From Chthoniobacterales bacterium (lineage in GTDB: Bacteria > Verrucomicrobiota > Verrucomicrobiia > Chthoniobacterales > UBA6821): a stretch of DNA of 64,000 nucleotides. Positions within the stretch are counted from its first letter, which is position 1. Each line of letters begins with the position of its first letter. A program made the position numbers and the translations under genes. The stretch covers positions 56,530 to 120,529 of the forward strand of contig JAIEQF010000007.1 of assembly GCA_019747895.1 (NCBI GenBank), written 5' to 3'. This document shows positions 1 to 9,005 of this stretch, piece after piece. Under the pieces are notes generated by a model. It was not told the origin of the DNA and did not search any database. It saw only the letters and a list, made by a program, of their open reading frames with translations.

Positions 1-266
1 ACCTTCTTAACTTCTGGAGTCGCTTCAATTGACTTGCTCAGTTTTTGCCAATGATCGAGAACTCCATCTTTGGAAATCGTAAGATGCGCATCGAAGCCAA
101 TGACCTTGCGCTGCAGTTCACGCTGAAATCCTGTCATCACCGAAATCACCAAAATTAAAACCGTAATTCCTAACGTCACTCCCAACACCGAAACAAGCGT
201 GATGACCGAAAGAAAAGCTCTCTTCGGTTTGAGATAACGAGCGGCAAGAAAAAGGGAAGCGTGCAT
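1..266 (-). CDS. LolC/LolE-type lipoprotein-release ABC permease (N-terminal fragment)
   Basis: The minus strand from an ATG at 266 reads open to the window edge (88 codons). The peptide begins MHASLFLAARYLKPKR, then a hydrophobic segment (SVITLVSVLGVTLGITVLILVISVM) followed by TGFQRELQRKVIGFDAHLTI. The short N-terminus, 'FL..RYL..KR.FLSVIT..SV.GV.LG' pattern and the 'M.GF...L...I.G...H' motif are characteristic of LolC/LolE permeases, which with LolD extract lipoproteins from the inner membrane for delivery to LolA. Only the first transmembrane helix and the start of the periplasmic domain are present. LolC and LolE cannot be told apart from this fragment. Confidence 0.8.
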   Translation of the reverse strand, partial: MHASLFLAARYLKPKRAFLSVITLVSVLGVTLGITVLILVISVMTGFQRELQRKVIGFDAHLTISKDGVLDHWQKLSKSIEATPEVKK

Positions 267-277
267 AGCAGGTAAAC

Positions 278-490
278 AGGTTACAGGTTACAGGTTACAG
301 GGAAGGAGCAAATTCGCTAGAAAACTTTTCTCTGTTTTATGTCTTTTATAAATTTAAAAACTCTAAAAATTTTATCTGGTGTTAGCTTGAGCCTCTTACC
401 TGTTCGCTGTAACCTGCAACCTGAATCCCTGCTCCCTATCTCCTCTCATTCTTCCACCTGTTCCCTGTTCACCTGCAACCTGTAACCTGT
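278..490. repeat. Inverted pair of GGTTACA-type heptamer tracts
   Basis: Positions 278-300 hold about three tandem GGTTACA units; 398-490 hold the complementary CCTGTAA/CCTGCAA units in several blocks. The two arms face each other across about 100 bp between divergent genes, so a transcript through here could form a long stem. The ATG of the next gene (494) follows the last unit directly, with no clear Shine-Dalgarno sequence. I see no other feature in the gap. Confidence 0.8.
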
Positions 491-493
491 TAG

Positions 494-3400
494 ATGCCCT
501 CTCCCAATCAATCCATTTTTGCTGACCCTCGCGGTCGGCGGCGGCGCTGGTTACAGGCCTTGCTCTTGTTGACAGTTATCACACTCTTAGGTGCCTCTAT
601 TTATTTTATTTCGAGCTTACTGATCGCCCCCAAGCTTTATCTCCCTCCCAACGTGCGCGACTATCGAGCGCAACTTAAGTCTGCTTCCTTCACTCCTTCG
701 CCTCTTCTCGAGATGAAAGATGACTGGCATCATTTTCTTCCAACAAAACCAGCGCCTCCTTTCTCTCCCAATTTAACTTTTATTAATCTACCAATCGGCC
801 CGCTCAAGACACCTGGAGTTTCGGCCAGCTTGTCGACCTCGCTCTTTCCGATTCGCCTCGGCTATGCCTCTTCGTTTGATAATCCCAGCGACCTCTCTCT
901 CAAGCATCATGGCGATCTCCTAACTCATGTGGCAATTGATTGGTTTAATTTAGTTGGAGTTGAACAAAAATTACTTGAAGAACCTAACGATCCTCTCGTT
1001 TCTTTTTGCACCCACAAGGGACTCGCTCTCTTACCTATCTTACGAAATCTTGACAGTAATCAGTGGCAATCCGAAGCGGTTGAAGGACTCCTCAAAGCTT
1101 CTCCTCAGGAGCAGACGGCTTTTTTTAATCATCTCTTGCAACGCCTGCCGCCAAGCGCCATTGGGATTCTCCTGGAGTGGAGTGAAATTGATGTCACTTA
1201 TCGCCCCGATCTCACTCGCTTTTTAACAGCGTTTGCGACTTACTTTCACGACCACCATCGAGAACTTTGGATCACGATTCCAACGGGAAAAGATCAAGCT
1301 CTTTATGACATCGATGCCCTCAGTAATGTTGCCGATCATCTTGTCGCCACGCTTTACGATCAAAATTCTGATCCAGATGACGCGGGTCCGCTCGCCACGA
1401 TGGAATGGTTTCAAGAATCGCTCCAGCCTTTACTCGCACAAGGCAAAGCAGATAAATGGGTAATTACGCTCGGCGCGTATGGTTATGATTGGAACAACAC
1501 GAAGGAGACATTAGAGCCGCTCAGTTTTATCGATGTAATGGCACGTGGTAATTTAGCGGAGGTCGGCTCAGTAACCGTAGACCCCCCCTCTTTTTCCCCT
1601 CATTTTAATTACATCTCTCAGGAAGAAAAACCACTGCCTTTAAAATGCGCTGATGCTGATGCAGGGCAAGGAGCCTCTGCCGCACAGCTCCGCAGTGTAC
1701 ATGAGGAAGCGAGCACCAAAGCGACACAACCATGCGCAGCAGCAGTAGCATTAGAAAAGCAGTGGCATGAAGTCTATTTCCTCGATGCCACCACGTTTTA
1801 CAACCAGCTTCATGTTTTAAAACCATACCGCGTTGGAGGAATTGGAATCTATCGTCTAGGGCAAGAAGATCCTGATCTTTGGAAAGGACTTCAATTGACG
1901 CTTAAGATGGAGGCTGAACAACGAGAAGAACCAAATCCTGACGAACTTCATGATTTAGAAACCCTCGATTTTAAACATGAAATAGCCTCGATCGGTTCCG
2001 GTGACTTCCTCTCTGCTGGAGAAGCCTCCAGCAATGGTTCCAGAACGGTCACTCTCGGTGAAGAGAATCTGCTCGTCGAAAATTACAACCAATTTCCTCG
2101 TCCCGCATGTGTCTATCGCCAAGGAGCACCAGCGCCTCATCAAGTCGCCATTACCTTTGATGATGGCCCTGACCCAACATGGACGCCCAAACTTTTAAAA
2201 ATCCTCAAAGAAAAACAAGTTCCTGCTGCGTTCTTTATTCTGGGCTGCCAAGCACAACAGTTTCCTGATTTAGTGCAACGGATTCAAAAAGAAGGTCACG
2301 AGTTTGGAAATCATACCTACACTCACGAAAATTTAGGTGAGATTAGCGATGAAAAAATTTGCTTAGAACTCAATGCAACCACTCGTCTTTTAGAAAGCAT
2401 CACGGGACATTCAACGTCGCTCTTTCGTCCTCCTTACAATGGCGACGGTAATCCTTCGACTCCCGGAGAATTACGCGCCTTGCAAGTTGCTTCGGAACTC
2501 GGTTACCTCACCGTTGGAGAATCGATTGATCCCAACGATTGGGAGCAACCTGGTGTTGAAGCCATCATTCAGCGCGTTAAGAATCAACGTGCTCAAGGTG
2601 GGAGCATCCTTCTTCTGCACGATGCGGGCGGCAATCGCTCTCAGACAGTAGCTGCACTCCCTCAGATCATCGACTACTTGCGGGTGAGAGGAGATGAAAT
2701 CGTTCCTCTCTCCGCCATGATTGGGCTTCCCGATGACATTCTCATGCCTCCTTTGCGCCAAGCCGATGTGACGATGGCAACGCGATATGTTTATGGCAGC
2801 TTTGCAACCTTTCGATTCTTAGAAATGGTGGCATGGTCACTCCTCGTCATTGCAACGCTTATTTCTCTACTCGGCATTCTCTTCTATGTCAATTGTGCCA
2901 TCCGCCATCGCAAGATAGAAAAAGAAAATTCCCTCAACCTCGAGCCTCCAACCTCCAGCCTGCCTCCAGCAAGCATTATCATCGCTGCCTACAACGAAGA
3001 GAGAGTAATCATCTCGACGTTAGAACACCTCATTGCCAGCGATTATGAAGCTCCTCTCGAATTAATTGTCGTTGACGATGGATCACAAGATGAGACGGCA
3101 ACCATCATCGAAGCCTTCATTGAAAAAAATAAATTTAAAATTAATCGCTCTCTTATTTTAATTCGCCAACCGAACTCAGGCAAAGCAACTGCCTTGAACA
3201 GAGCTATTGAAGGGGCTCATCATGAATTGATCATCACGCTCGATGCAGACACCATGGTCACTCCAAAAGCCCTACAAGAACTGATCCTTCCATTCTTAGA
3301 TCCTAAGGTGGGAGGTGTCTCAGGACACATTCGCGTTGGCAATCCTCAACAATGGCTTGGGCGTTTCCAGCAAATTGAATATGAATTCGCTTTTGAAGTG

Positions 3401-4063
3401 AATCGTCGCGCTCAAGATCTTTTGGGATGCATCACCGTTCTCCCTGGTGCCTTGAGCGCCATCCGCGCGACAGCACTTCGTGAAGCAGGCCCGCTCCCCA
3501 TGGAAACATTAGCAGAAGATACAGACCTCACATTGCACCTTCATCGCTTGGGCTGGAAAATAACTTATGCACCGATGGCCTTGGCAGACACCGAAGCCCC
3601 CAACAGCATCAAGGCACTTCTCTCGCAACGCTTCCGCTGGGCCTTTGGAATTTTACAATGCCTTTGGAAACATCGCGCACTCCTGCTGAGTCCAGGATCC
3701 AGCTGGCTCGGTTGGTTTGCCCTCCCTTCAATTTGGGTTTTTCAAATTGGACTCATTGCACTCACGCCACTGCTTGATTTCATGGTGATCTGTTCTCTTT
3801 TTTGGGGAAGAGGAAGCGCTATATGGCCTTATTTTTGTATTTCGCTAGCGCTCGATATGAGCCTCGCTGCCGTTGCAGCACACTTTGCTGGACGCAGCGC
3901 CTGGTCTGCTTGGAGAGCCCTTCCGATGCGCTTTCTTTATCGACCTCTCCTCGGCTACATCACGTGGAAATCCCTCATTAAAGCAGCCGCAGGAAGTTGG
4001 GTTCGCTGGAGCAAGCTAGAACGGACTGCCGCGGCGATTAAGGAAAAAATGCAAGCCCAATAA
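494..4063 (+). CDS. GH18-like / NodB polysaccharide deacetylase / GT2 synthase fusion protein
   Basis: A 1189-aa membrane protein. Residues about 20-43 form a membrane anchor; about 90-480 resemble a GH18-type hydrolase fold; about 535-745 are a NodB deacetylase domain with TFDDGPD (554-560), NHTYTH (606-611), RPPYNGDG and LLLHDAGG motifs; a transmembrane helix follows near 775-800; about 825-1080 are a processive GT2 domain with AAYNEE, DADT, AEDTD and QRFRW (1045-1049); the C-terminus has further membrane segments. The family role would be synthesis and deacetylation of an N-acetylhexosamine polymer (PgaB/PgaC-like in one chain); the product is inferred. Residues 380-424 are encoded by a PE-1 repeat. 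The linker at 2935-2975 has CCTCCAG-type heptamers. It stands alone on the plus strand next to the minus-strand polysaccharide locus. Confidence 0.85.
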   Translation: MPSPNQSIFADPRGRRRRWLQALLLLTVITLLGASIYFISSLLIAPKLYLPPNVRDYRAQLKSASFTPSPLLEMKDDWHHFLPTKPAPPFSPNLTFINLPIGPLKTPGVSASLSTSLFPIRLGYASSFDNPSDLSLKHHGDLLTHVAIDWFNLVGVEQKLLEEPNDPLVSFCTHKGLALLPILRNLDSNQWQSEAVEGLLKASPQEQTAFFNHLLQRLPPSAIGILLEWSEIDVTYRPDLTRFLTAFATYFHDHHRELWITIPTGKDQALYDIDALSNVADHLVATLYDQNSDPDDAGPLATMEWFQESLQPLLAQGKADKWVITLGAYGYDWNNTKETLEPLSFIDVMARGNLAEVGSVTVDPPSFSPHFNYISQEEKPLPLKCADADAGQGASAAQLRSVHEEASTKATQPCAAAVALEKQWHEVYFLDATTFYNQLHVLKPYRVGGIGIYRLGQEDPDLWKGLQLTLKMEAEQREEPNPDELHDLETLDFKHEIASIGSGDFLSAGEASSNGSRTVTLGEENLLVENYNQFPRPACVYRQGAPAPHQVAITFDDGPDPTWTPKLLKILKEKQVPAAFFILGCQAQQFPDLVQRIQKEGHEFGNHTYTHENLGEISDEKICLELNATTRLLESITGHSTSLFRPPYNGDGNPSTPGELRALQVASELGYLTVGESIDPNDWEQPGVEAIIQRVKNQRAQGGSILLLHDAGGNRSQTVAALPQIIDYLRVRGDEIVPLSAMIGLPDDILMPPLRQADVTMATRYVYGSFATFRFLEMVAWSLLVIATLISLLGILFYVNCAIRHRKIEKENSLNLEPPTSSLPPASIIIAAYNEERVIISTLEHLIASDYEAPLELIVVDDGSQDETATIIEAFIEKNKFKINRSLILIRQPNSGKATALNRAIEGAHHELIITLDADTMVTPKALQELILPFLDPKVGGVSGHIRVGNPQQWLGRFQQIEYEFAFEVNRRAQDLLGCITVLPGALSAIRATALREAGPLPMETLAEDTDLTLHLHRLGWKITYAPMALADTEAPNSIKALLSQRFRWAFGILQCLWKHRALLLSPGSSWLGWFALPSIWVFQIGLIALTPLLDFMVICSLFWGRGSAIWPYFCISLALDMSLAAVAAHFAGRSAWSAWRALPMRFLYRPLLGYITWKSLIKAAAGSWVRWSKLERTAAAIKEKMQAQ
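1631..1765 (+). repeat. PE-1 palindromic element, copy A (in frame in a coding region)
   Basis: 135 bp, exactly 45 codons. The left end CCACTGCCTTTAAAATGCGC pairs with the right end, whose reverse complement begins CCACTGCTTTTCTAATGC. The core shares GCACAGC, AGTGTA, GCGAGCACC and GCGACACAA with the other copies. It encodes residues 380-424 of the host protein, including GASAAQLRSV and EASTKATQPC. Slightly shorter in the middle than other copies. Confidence 0.85.
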
Positions 4064-4113
4064 CTTTTCCTTCTTATCATTCTAAAAATGACTGCAAAAA
4101 ATTTTAAAATTCT

Positions 4114-5115
4114 CTAATTCAAGAAGCGGCTCTTCAACCATTGCACTGTATAGAGAGGCGCCGCTAGAAATGCAGCCATCACTTCTCTGAGTTGGCCATA
4201 GCGATTTTGATTTTTACTTCCAGCGCGCTGCAAATGATGTCCTGCCTCAAGACGCTGCTGGTCGTCAGTAATTTTTTTAGATGCTGAAGGAAAAGAAGGT
4301 TGAAGATTTTTGTAGAGCCGTAAAAAAGCAGCTTGTTGCTTTACCTCCGCTCCTTCTCGAAAATCCTGAAGCAACGAGCGCTCCTCAGGCTGAAGCTCTC
4401 TCCCAAATGAATTTTGTTCTTCTCGTTGAGCAATTTGATGTGCTTCTTGAAAGGCTTTATTTTTTCCTACTTTAGAAAGTGATGATTCTAAATGACGATA
4501 ACTAATCAGACGCTCAGGAAGATTGGCAACGCGATACTGCCGTATCATGCGTGTCCAGAGATCATAATCTTGAGCAATCTTATAATGTTCATCATAACCT
4601 CCAAGCGATCTCACCACTTCTGTTCGAAACATGACGGAAGTATGAAGAAAAGGATTTTTGATAGCCAGACTCCACGTGATCAGTTCCTGCGTCAGTGGGA
4701 CATCAAGAAGACCAATGACCTTGCCACGATGATCAATCAGCACACCACTTGTTCCTAAAAGCGCTAATCCTGGCTCTTGCTGGATCCACTGCCACTGCTT
4801 TTCGAAGCGTTCTCGATGAGAAAGATCATCAGCATCTTGTCTTGCAATCCACGCCCCGCGAGCCAGAGCAAGGCCCTGATTCAAGCAGCGCGTTTGACCT
4901 TTGTTAACAGAGTTACGAATGATTTTAATCCGAGAATCTTTCTCTGCATAAGACTCAGCAATGACCAACGAAGAATCCGTGGAAGCATCATCCACAATAA
5001 TAAATTCCCAATCTTTAAAAGTCTGCCGTTGAATGCTCTCAATAGAAGGAGCGAGGTATGCCTCCGCATTGAAAACGGTCATGAGTACGGAAATAGCAGG
5101 TAGTGAACAGGTCAT
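4114..5115 (-). CDS. GT2 family glycosyltransferase
   Basis: A 333-aa protein starting at the ATG at 5115, preceded by TGAGGTAAAAATC, a reasonable ribosome-binding site; a longer frame back to 5166 would overlap the previous gene. The N-terminus SVLMTVFNAEAYL, the VDDAS motif and ARQDADDLSH show a GT-A fold GT2 enzyme that transfers an activated sugar to a cytosolic acceptor. No membrane helix is evident apart from mild hydrophobicity at the C-terminus. The gap to the upstream GT4 gene is 5 bp, so they are probably cotranscribed. It is the last gene of the minus-strand polysaccharide run. Sugar specificity cannot be read. Confidence 0.88.
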   Translation of the reverse strand: MTCSLPAISVLMTVFNAEAYLAPSIESIQRQTFKDWEFIIVDDASTDSSLVIAESYAEKDSRIKIIRNSVNKGQTRCLNQGLALARGAWIARQDADDLSHRERFEKQWQWIQQEPGLALLGTSGVLIDHRGKVIGLLDVPLTQELITWSLAIKNPFLHTSVMFRTEVVRSLGGYDEHYKIAQDYDLWTRMIRQYRVANLPERLISYRHLESSLSKVGKNKAFQEAHQIAQREEQNSFGRELQPEERSLLQDFREGAEVKQQAAFLRLYKNLQPSFPSASKKITDDQQRLEAGHHLQRAGSKNQNRYGQLREVMAAFLAAPLYTVQWLKSRFLN

Positions 5116-5120
5116 GATTT

Positions 5121-6230
5121 TTACCTCAATAGATTCTGAAAAATCTCTCGATGACGAGCGATCCAACGCTCTTCATCAAATAAAAGTTCTGCTCGAACAC
5201 GCGCAGCAGCAGCAGCGGCTTCCCGACGAGAAAAGAGGTTCATCACTCCTTCAGCAAGCTGAGCCCCTGTTGGCGTAATCATTCGATCCCAGCAAAGTGG
5301 TGCAGGAATGAGGAAGCCACACTCTTCCGAAATCAGCTCTGGAAGGCCTCCTGAAGCTGATCCGACAACAGGAATTCCAGAGGCTAGCGCCTCAATGACG
5401 ACCGTAGGACAAGGATCCAGATATTTAGAATGGAGCAAAATATGATGTGATTGATAAAGCCGAATCGCTTCCTCTTGATGAAAGGGTGGCAACAAGGTCA
5501 CAACATCAGCGAGCCCCAGCTCTTTGATTTTTTGATGCACCGTGGCTTCACCTTGAGGCCACAAGTATTTTCCAGCAATGGTCAAGGTCGTTTCAATTCC
5601 TTCCTCTCGCAATTTTTTCAAACATTCTAGCGTTGAAAAAACTCGCTCGGCATAGCTGTGCGTTCCAAGTGTTAAGAGCCGGAGAGGCTTCAACGGCGGC
5701 CGTTCCGAAAGAGGAAAAAATTTTTTAAGATTCACCGGATTAAAAAGGATTTCGCTTCGCGTTTCACAAGGTCCTAAAAATTTCTCTGCAGCCTCTCGAC
5801 AAAACTGACTTTGATAAATGATGTAGTCAGCTCGCTCGCGCAACCATCGCATTGGTCCATTCTGTCGTTCACTTTGCCACCCAGCCCATGCGGGATATCC
5901 CACACCATTTTGATTCCAAACAAATGGAATGCCTCGTGCTCTTGTTTGCCTGACTAAATCAATTGCAAAGTGAGGCTGCGCACTGCTGACCAAGTAGAGC
6001 ATGTTAAAATTTTTTTCATCATTGCTCATTCCATCACGCAGCGAAAGGAGCTTAACAGCACCTCCGTGAATCAGTCCTCGCTGATCTAACAGCTCACCAA
6101 AGGACACCACAGGTTCTTTACAATTTGATTGATGAATCGAATTTCGTCTCAAAAAAAAACGGAAACGCTTAGGAAAATCGAAACATCCTCTGACAAAGTT
6201 AGCGATCATTACTAACAAAAACATTGTCAT
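5121..6230 (-). CDS. GT4 family (GT-B fold) glycosyltransferase
   Basis: 369 aa. The C-terminal half holds the donor-binding signature PTVVIEALASGIPVVGSASG followed by GLPELISEECGFL (about residues 273-305), typical of GT4 enzymes. The first 20 residues are hydrophobic (TMFLLVMIANFVRG) and could be a membrane-associating helix. The N-terminal domain carries FVWNQNGVGYPAWAG, the acceptor-side loop seen in many GT4 members. The start codon overlaps the stop of the upstream epimerase gene by 4 bp (ATGA), indicating translational coupling. A role in the surface polysaccharide is inferred from context. Confidence 0.87.
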   Translation of the reverse strand: MTMFLLVMIANFVRGCFDFPKRFRFFLRRNSIHQSNCKEPVVSFGELLDQRGLIHGGAVKLLSLRDGMSNDEKNFNMLYLVSSAQPHFAIDLVRQTRARGIPFVWNQNGVGYPAWAGWQSERQNGPMRWLRERADYIIYQSQFCREAAEKFLGPCETRSEILFNPVNLKKFFPLSERPPLKPLRLLTLGTHSYAERVFSTLECLKKLREEGIETTLTIAGKYLWPQGEATVHQKIKELGLADVVTLLPPFHQEEAIRLYQSHHILLHSKYLDPCPTVVIEALASGIPVVGSASGGLPELISEECGFLIPAPLCWDRMITPTGAQLAEGVMNLFSRREAAAAAARVRAELLFDEERWIARHREIFQNLLR

Positions 6231-7108
6231 CTCATTACCTCTCTAATTTTTTGAGCAATATTAGTCTGAGGATTCCATCCTGTAGCCTCGGAGAATGCAA
6301 CAGAAGAGATATTGGAGCAAGTCACATCCCAAGGGTAGCGAGGATGATATTTGATAGAGAGTGGTTGTTGTATGACTTCTTCAGCAATTTGAATAAATTC
6401 GAGAAGTGAAAAATTTTTTCCTGATCCGATATTAAAAATTCCTTGAATAGATGTCTCAACTGCAGCTTTCAATGCCTCAAGAAAATCATCAATCCAAAGA
6501 TAATCCTTACTGCACTTTCCATCTCCCCAAAGCTCTAAACTTTGTTGCTTTTTTGCTGCTGCCACAATTTTTGGTAAAATCCCTTGATGAATATTTTCAT
6601 TAGAGGGAATGCCAATCAGATTGGTAACTCTAAGGATTGCTGGTTTTAAACGAGGGTCATGGACGGCTGCTTGTAAAATCAATCTCTCAGCAACAAGCTT
6701 TGCTCGTGCATAACCGCTCAATGGCTTACAAAGAGCCAACTCGGTCGCTGGTTCTCTTTTTTGATTTCCATAAACTGATGCAGATGAAATAAAAATTAAT
6801 TTGGGAATCGATGCTCTTTGCTCTATATGATGCAAGTTTTCTAAAATATTTTTTAGCAATGGAAGATCTTCCCGGTCTTCCCTGCCTGGATCAACCTCAC
6901 TAGTAAATGGGACCGTGCTCCACGCAGCATGAATCAACGCCGTAAAAGAACTCATGATTTTAGAATCAAAAAGGTCTGAGAGCGGCTTCATTCCAACTCC
7001 TTCTGTTCTAGAAAAAAGAGTCACCTCATATCCTTGCTGACGAAAGTAAGTAGCAGCAACTCCAGCTAACCGTCCGCGACCACCGGTGACAGCAATTTTT
7101 TTTTCCAT
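6227..7108 (-). CDS. NAD-dependent epimerase/dehydratase (extended SDR)
   Basis: About 293 aa. KIAVTGGRGRLAGVAATYF is the Rossmann dinucleotide-binding start, with an unusual GGRGRLAG glycine motif; SSASVYG and YARAK supply the active-site Ser and Tyr-x-x-x-Lys. Family members interconvert or dehydrate nucleotide sugars. I chose the ATG at 7108 because GGAA lies about 10 bp upstream; a GTG at 7123 is the alternative and would overlap the upstream gene. It ends in a 4-bp overlap with the GT4 gene. The substrate is not recognisable. Confidence 0.85.
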   Translation of the reverse strand: MEKKIAVTGGRGRLAGVAATYFRQQGYEVTLFSRTEGVGMKPLSDLFDSKIMSSFTALIHAAWSTVPFTSEVDPGREDREDLPLLKNILENLHHIEQRASIPKLIFISSASVYGNQKREPATELALCKPLSGYARAKLVAERLILQAAVHDPRLKPAILRVTNLIGIPSNENIHQGILPKIVAAAKKQQSLELWGDGKCSKDYLWIDDFLEALKAAVETSIQGIFNIGSGKNFSLLEFIQIAEEVIQQPLSIKYHPRYPWDVTCSNISSVAFSEATGWNPQTNIAQKIREVMR

Positions 7109-7112
7109 AATT

Positions 7113-8987
7113 TTATTTTCCACAATTCAAAATAGAAAGGAGTTGTTTAAATCGCTCTCGAGCTTCTTGAACTGTTAAGATCTTTGCTAGAGCACGAAAC
7201 TCTAACGCCTTTTCTCGAGCGTTTTGAATCATCAGTGGCAGCTCTTCTTCGGATTGAAAAGAAAGCCCTGCATGAAATACTTGTTCATAGTAAGCTGAAT
7301 TACTGGAATAGACAATGGGACGTCCCGCACTCATGGCTTTCCAAATATCAAGTGAAGCAAAATGATCGTCTTGGGCCACTACCAATGGTTCTTCAGAACC
7401 TGTCTTAAAAGTCGCTGAGGTTGATGAAGAACAAGGAGTCGACGACGCACAGCGGCTGAGTGTATAGTCAATACTCGATGACGCGAGCACCGGCGCGACA
7501 CAGTTATTCGCAGCATCAGTAGACTTTGAGGACAGGTTCTCAGAAAGAGATTTCGCAGAAGCAATAGGCCAAGGCAAGACCACGGCTGACTGAAAACATC
7601 CCGCTGCGCGCAGATTCAAAACATCTTGCACAGAAGGTGCTACGAGCAAAGCCTCGGGAAGAAAATGCTCTTTTCCCATTTGAGGAAGGATCCATTGCAA
7701 ACGCTGCACTCCTTTTTTTACAGGAGGTAATTTTTCGGAAGGCCAACCGATGATTTCCAAACCACTTCCCTTTGCAGGATGTTGCTTCACACCCCAATCG
7801 CGTAATGCACTACTGACGTTTAAAAGAATATTATCAAGATCACTATCTTTTCCAATTTCATGATTCCATCCGATGGACCGAACAGGAGACTTCGCTCCAC
7901 CTCTTCGAAACCAACGCCACAAAACATGGAGTGCTTGATGCCGATAGCTAATCATAGTGCTTGCTCTCTTTCGACGCTGAGGCAATCTCTCGGGAAGCCT
8001 TTTGTAGAGCCCCTGCAAGCCTTCTTGTAATGTTGCTGTGGTATGAGAGCAATGCCATTTTTCCCATTGCGGTTGCACGGTCGATTGCAAAAAATCACTC
8101 TCTTGATCTTTCACGATTCGATCCACTGCCTCCTCTACCGACCGATAAAGCGAAGCAGGTTCCAAAATATCTTTCGCCACTCCAAGCGGTGTGCTCAATA
8201 TTTTACAACGACAAGCTGCTGCCTCCATAACGGATTGAGGCCCACCTTCCCAACGCGAAGGAATCAAATAGAGATCTGCAGCGTTAATCAGTTCGTTGAG
8301 CGTAGCGCGCTTCAAAATATTGATTCCAAAATCATCCCCCGAAATGTCCTGCTTGCCAACAAAAGTAAAAGAGATTCCTTCTTGCACAAGAGCTGCTCGA
8401 AGCCAATGCCGGCGCGGCCCAGCAAGCAAAACATGAAACGAATAACCACGCTGTCGCAATTCTTTTAAAATGGCCAAGAAGAGCTCGGGAGCCTTTTGAA
8501 CTTTTGGTGTGTTGAGATTACCCCCTTCGGAATCACGATGAAAATTAGCGATGACGTAAGCACTTTCAGGAATACCAAATCGTTTTCGTAATGTTTTTTT
8601 GTCACTGATGGGAAAAAATAATTCCGAATCAATGGTATAGGGAATGTACTCCACTGGAAGTTTCAAGGCGCGAAACTGTTCTAAAGCTTCTTGAGAGCGA
8701 GCAATCCAAAGGTTAACGACTTGTTGTCCCCATGAAAAATCAGGCTGCTTCAGATAGAAAAAAGGAGGGTTGTCTGCATTTGCAATCACAAAACACTGCT
8801 TCAAAATCTCGGGAGCAACTCCGCTCAAACCTTGCCAAAAAGGAGTATGAATGATCTCTGCTTGCGCTAAAGAACTTTCTCTCACAACTCCTCGCAATGC
8901 CAGACGCATCTGCCTCTGATCTTCGTCCAAAGCCCATCCCTTGCCATCTCCTGGCATAAAGTGAACATTAAGTTTTTGAGACACCAT
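7113..8987 (-). CDS. Two-module GT4-like glycosyltransferase
   Basis: 624 aa. Residues 1 to about 340 are a full GT-B enzyme with the donor-site region PSRWEGGPQSVMEAAACRCK (about 240-265). Residues about 370-620 look like a second, degenerate GT-B half: DIWKAMSAGRPIVYSSNSAY (about 545-565) mirrors a donor-binding loop. Between them is an Arg-rich stretch (about 335-365). Residues about 482-531 are encoded by an inverted PE-1 repeat (SSSTSATFKTG, TLSRC, VAPVLASSS), inside the second module just before its donor loop. Acceptor and sugar are unknown. The second module may be a non-catalytic binding domain. Confidence 0.8.
   Translation of the reverse strand: MVSQKLNVHFMPGDGKGWALDEDQRQMRLALRGVVRESSLAQAEIIHTPFWQGLSGVAPEILKQCFVIANADNPPFFYLKQPDFSWGQQVVNLWIARSQEALEQFRALKLPVEYIPYTIDSELFFPISDKKTLRKRFGIPESAYVIANFHRDSEGGNLNTPKVQKAPELFLAILKELRQRGYSFHVLLAGPRRHWLRAALVQEGISFTFVGKQDISGDDFGINILKRATLNELINAADLYLIPSRWEGGPQSVMEAAACRCKILSTPLGVAKDILEPASLYRSVEEAVDRIVKDQESDFLQSTVQPQWEKWHCSHTTATLQEGLQGLYKRLPERLPQRRKRASTMISYRHQALHVLWRWFRRGGAKSPVRSIGWNHEIGKDSDLDNILLNVSSALRDWGVKQHPAKGSGLEIIGWPSEKLPPVKKGVQRLQWILPQMGKEHFLPEALLVAPSVQDVLNLRAAGCFQSAVVLPWPIASAKSLSENLSSKSTDAANNCVAPVLASSSIDYTLSRCASSTPCSSSTSATFKTGSEEPLVVAQDDHFASLDIWKAMSAGRPIVYSSNSAYYEQVFHAGLSFQSEEELPLMIQNAREKALEFRALAKILTVQEARERFKQLLSILNCGK
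7395..7540 (-). repeat. PE-1 palindromic element, copy B (in frame, antisense to copy A)
   Basis: About 146 bp. The left arm AGAACCTGTCTTAAAAGTC matches the reverse complement of the right arm (AGAACCTGTCCTCAAAGTC). The core has GCACAGCGGCTGAGTGTA and GATGACGCGAGCACCGGCGC. The host gene reads the element on the opposite strand from copies A and F, and it is still open. On the plus strand the otherwise conserved frame carries a TAG here. Confidence 0.85.
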
Positions 8988-9005
8988 ATTAAAAACAGAT
9001 TGTTT

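Noticed and set aside
1631..1765. Repeat-encoded segments as frameshift or assembly artefacts
   Set aside because: All four host genes keep their family motifs in the same frame on both sides, and the inserts share one sequence family.
4281..4758. Plus-strand frames opposite the GT2 gene at 4114-5115
   Set aside because: They are antisense to a well-supported GT2 coding region and have no family resemblance.
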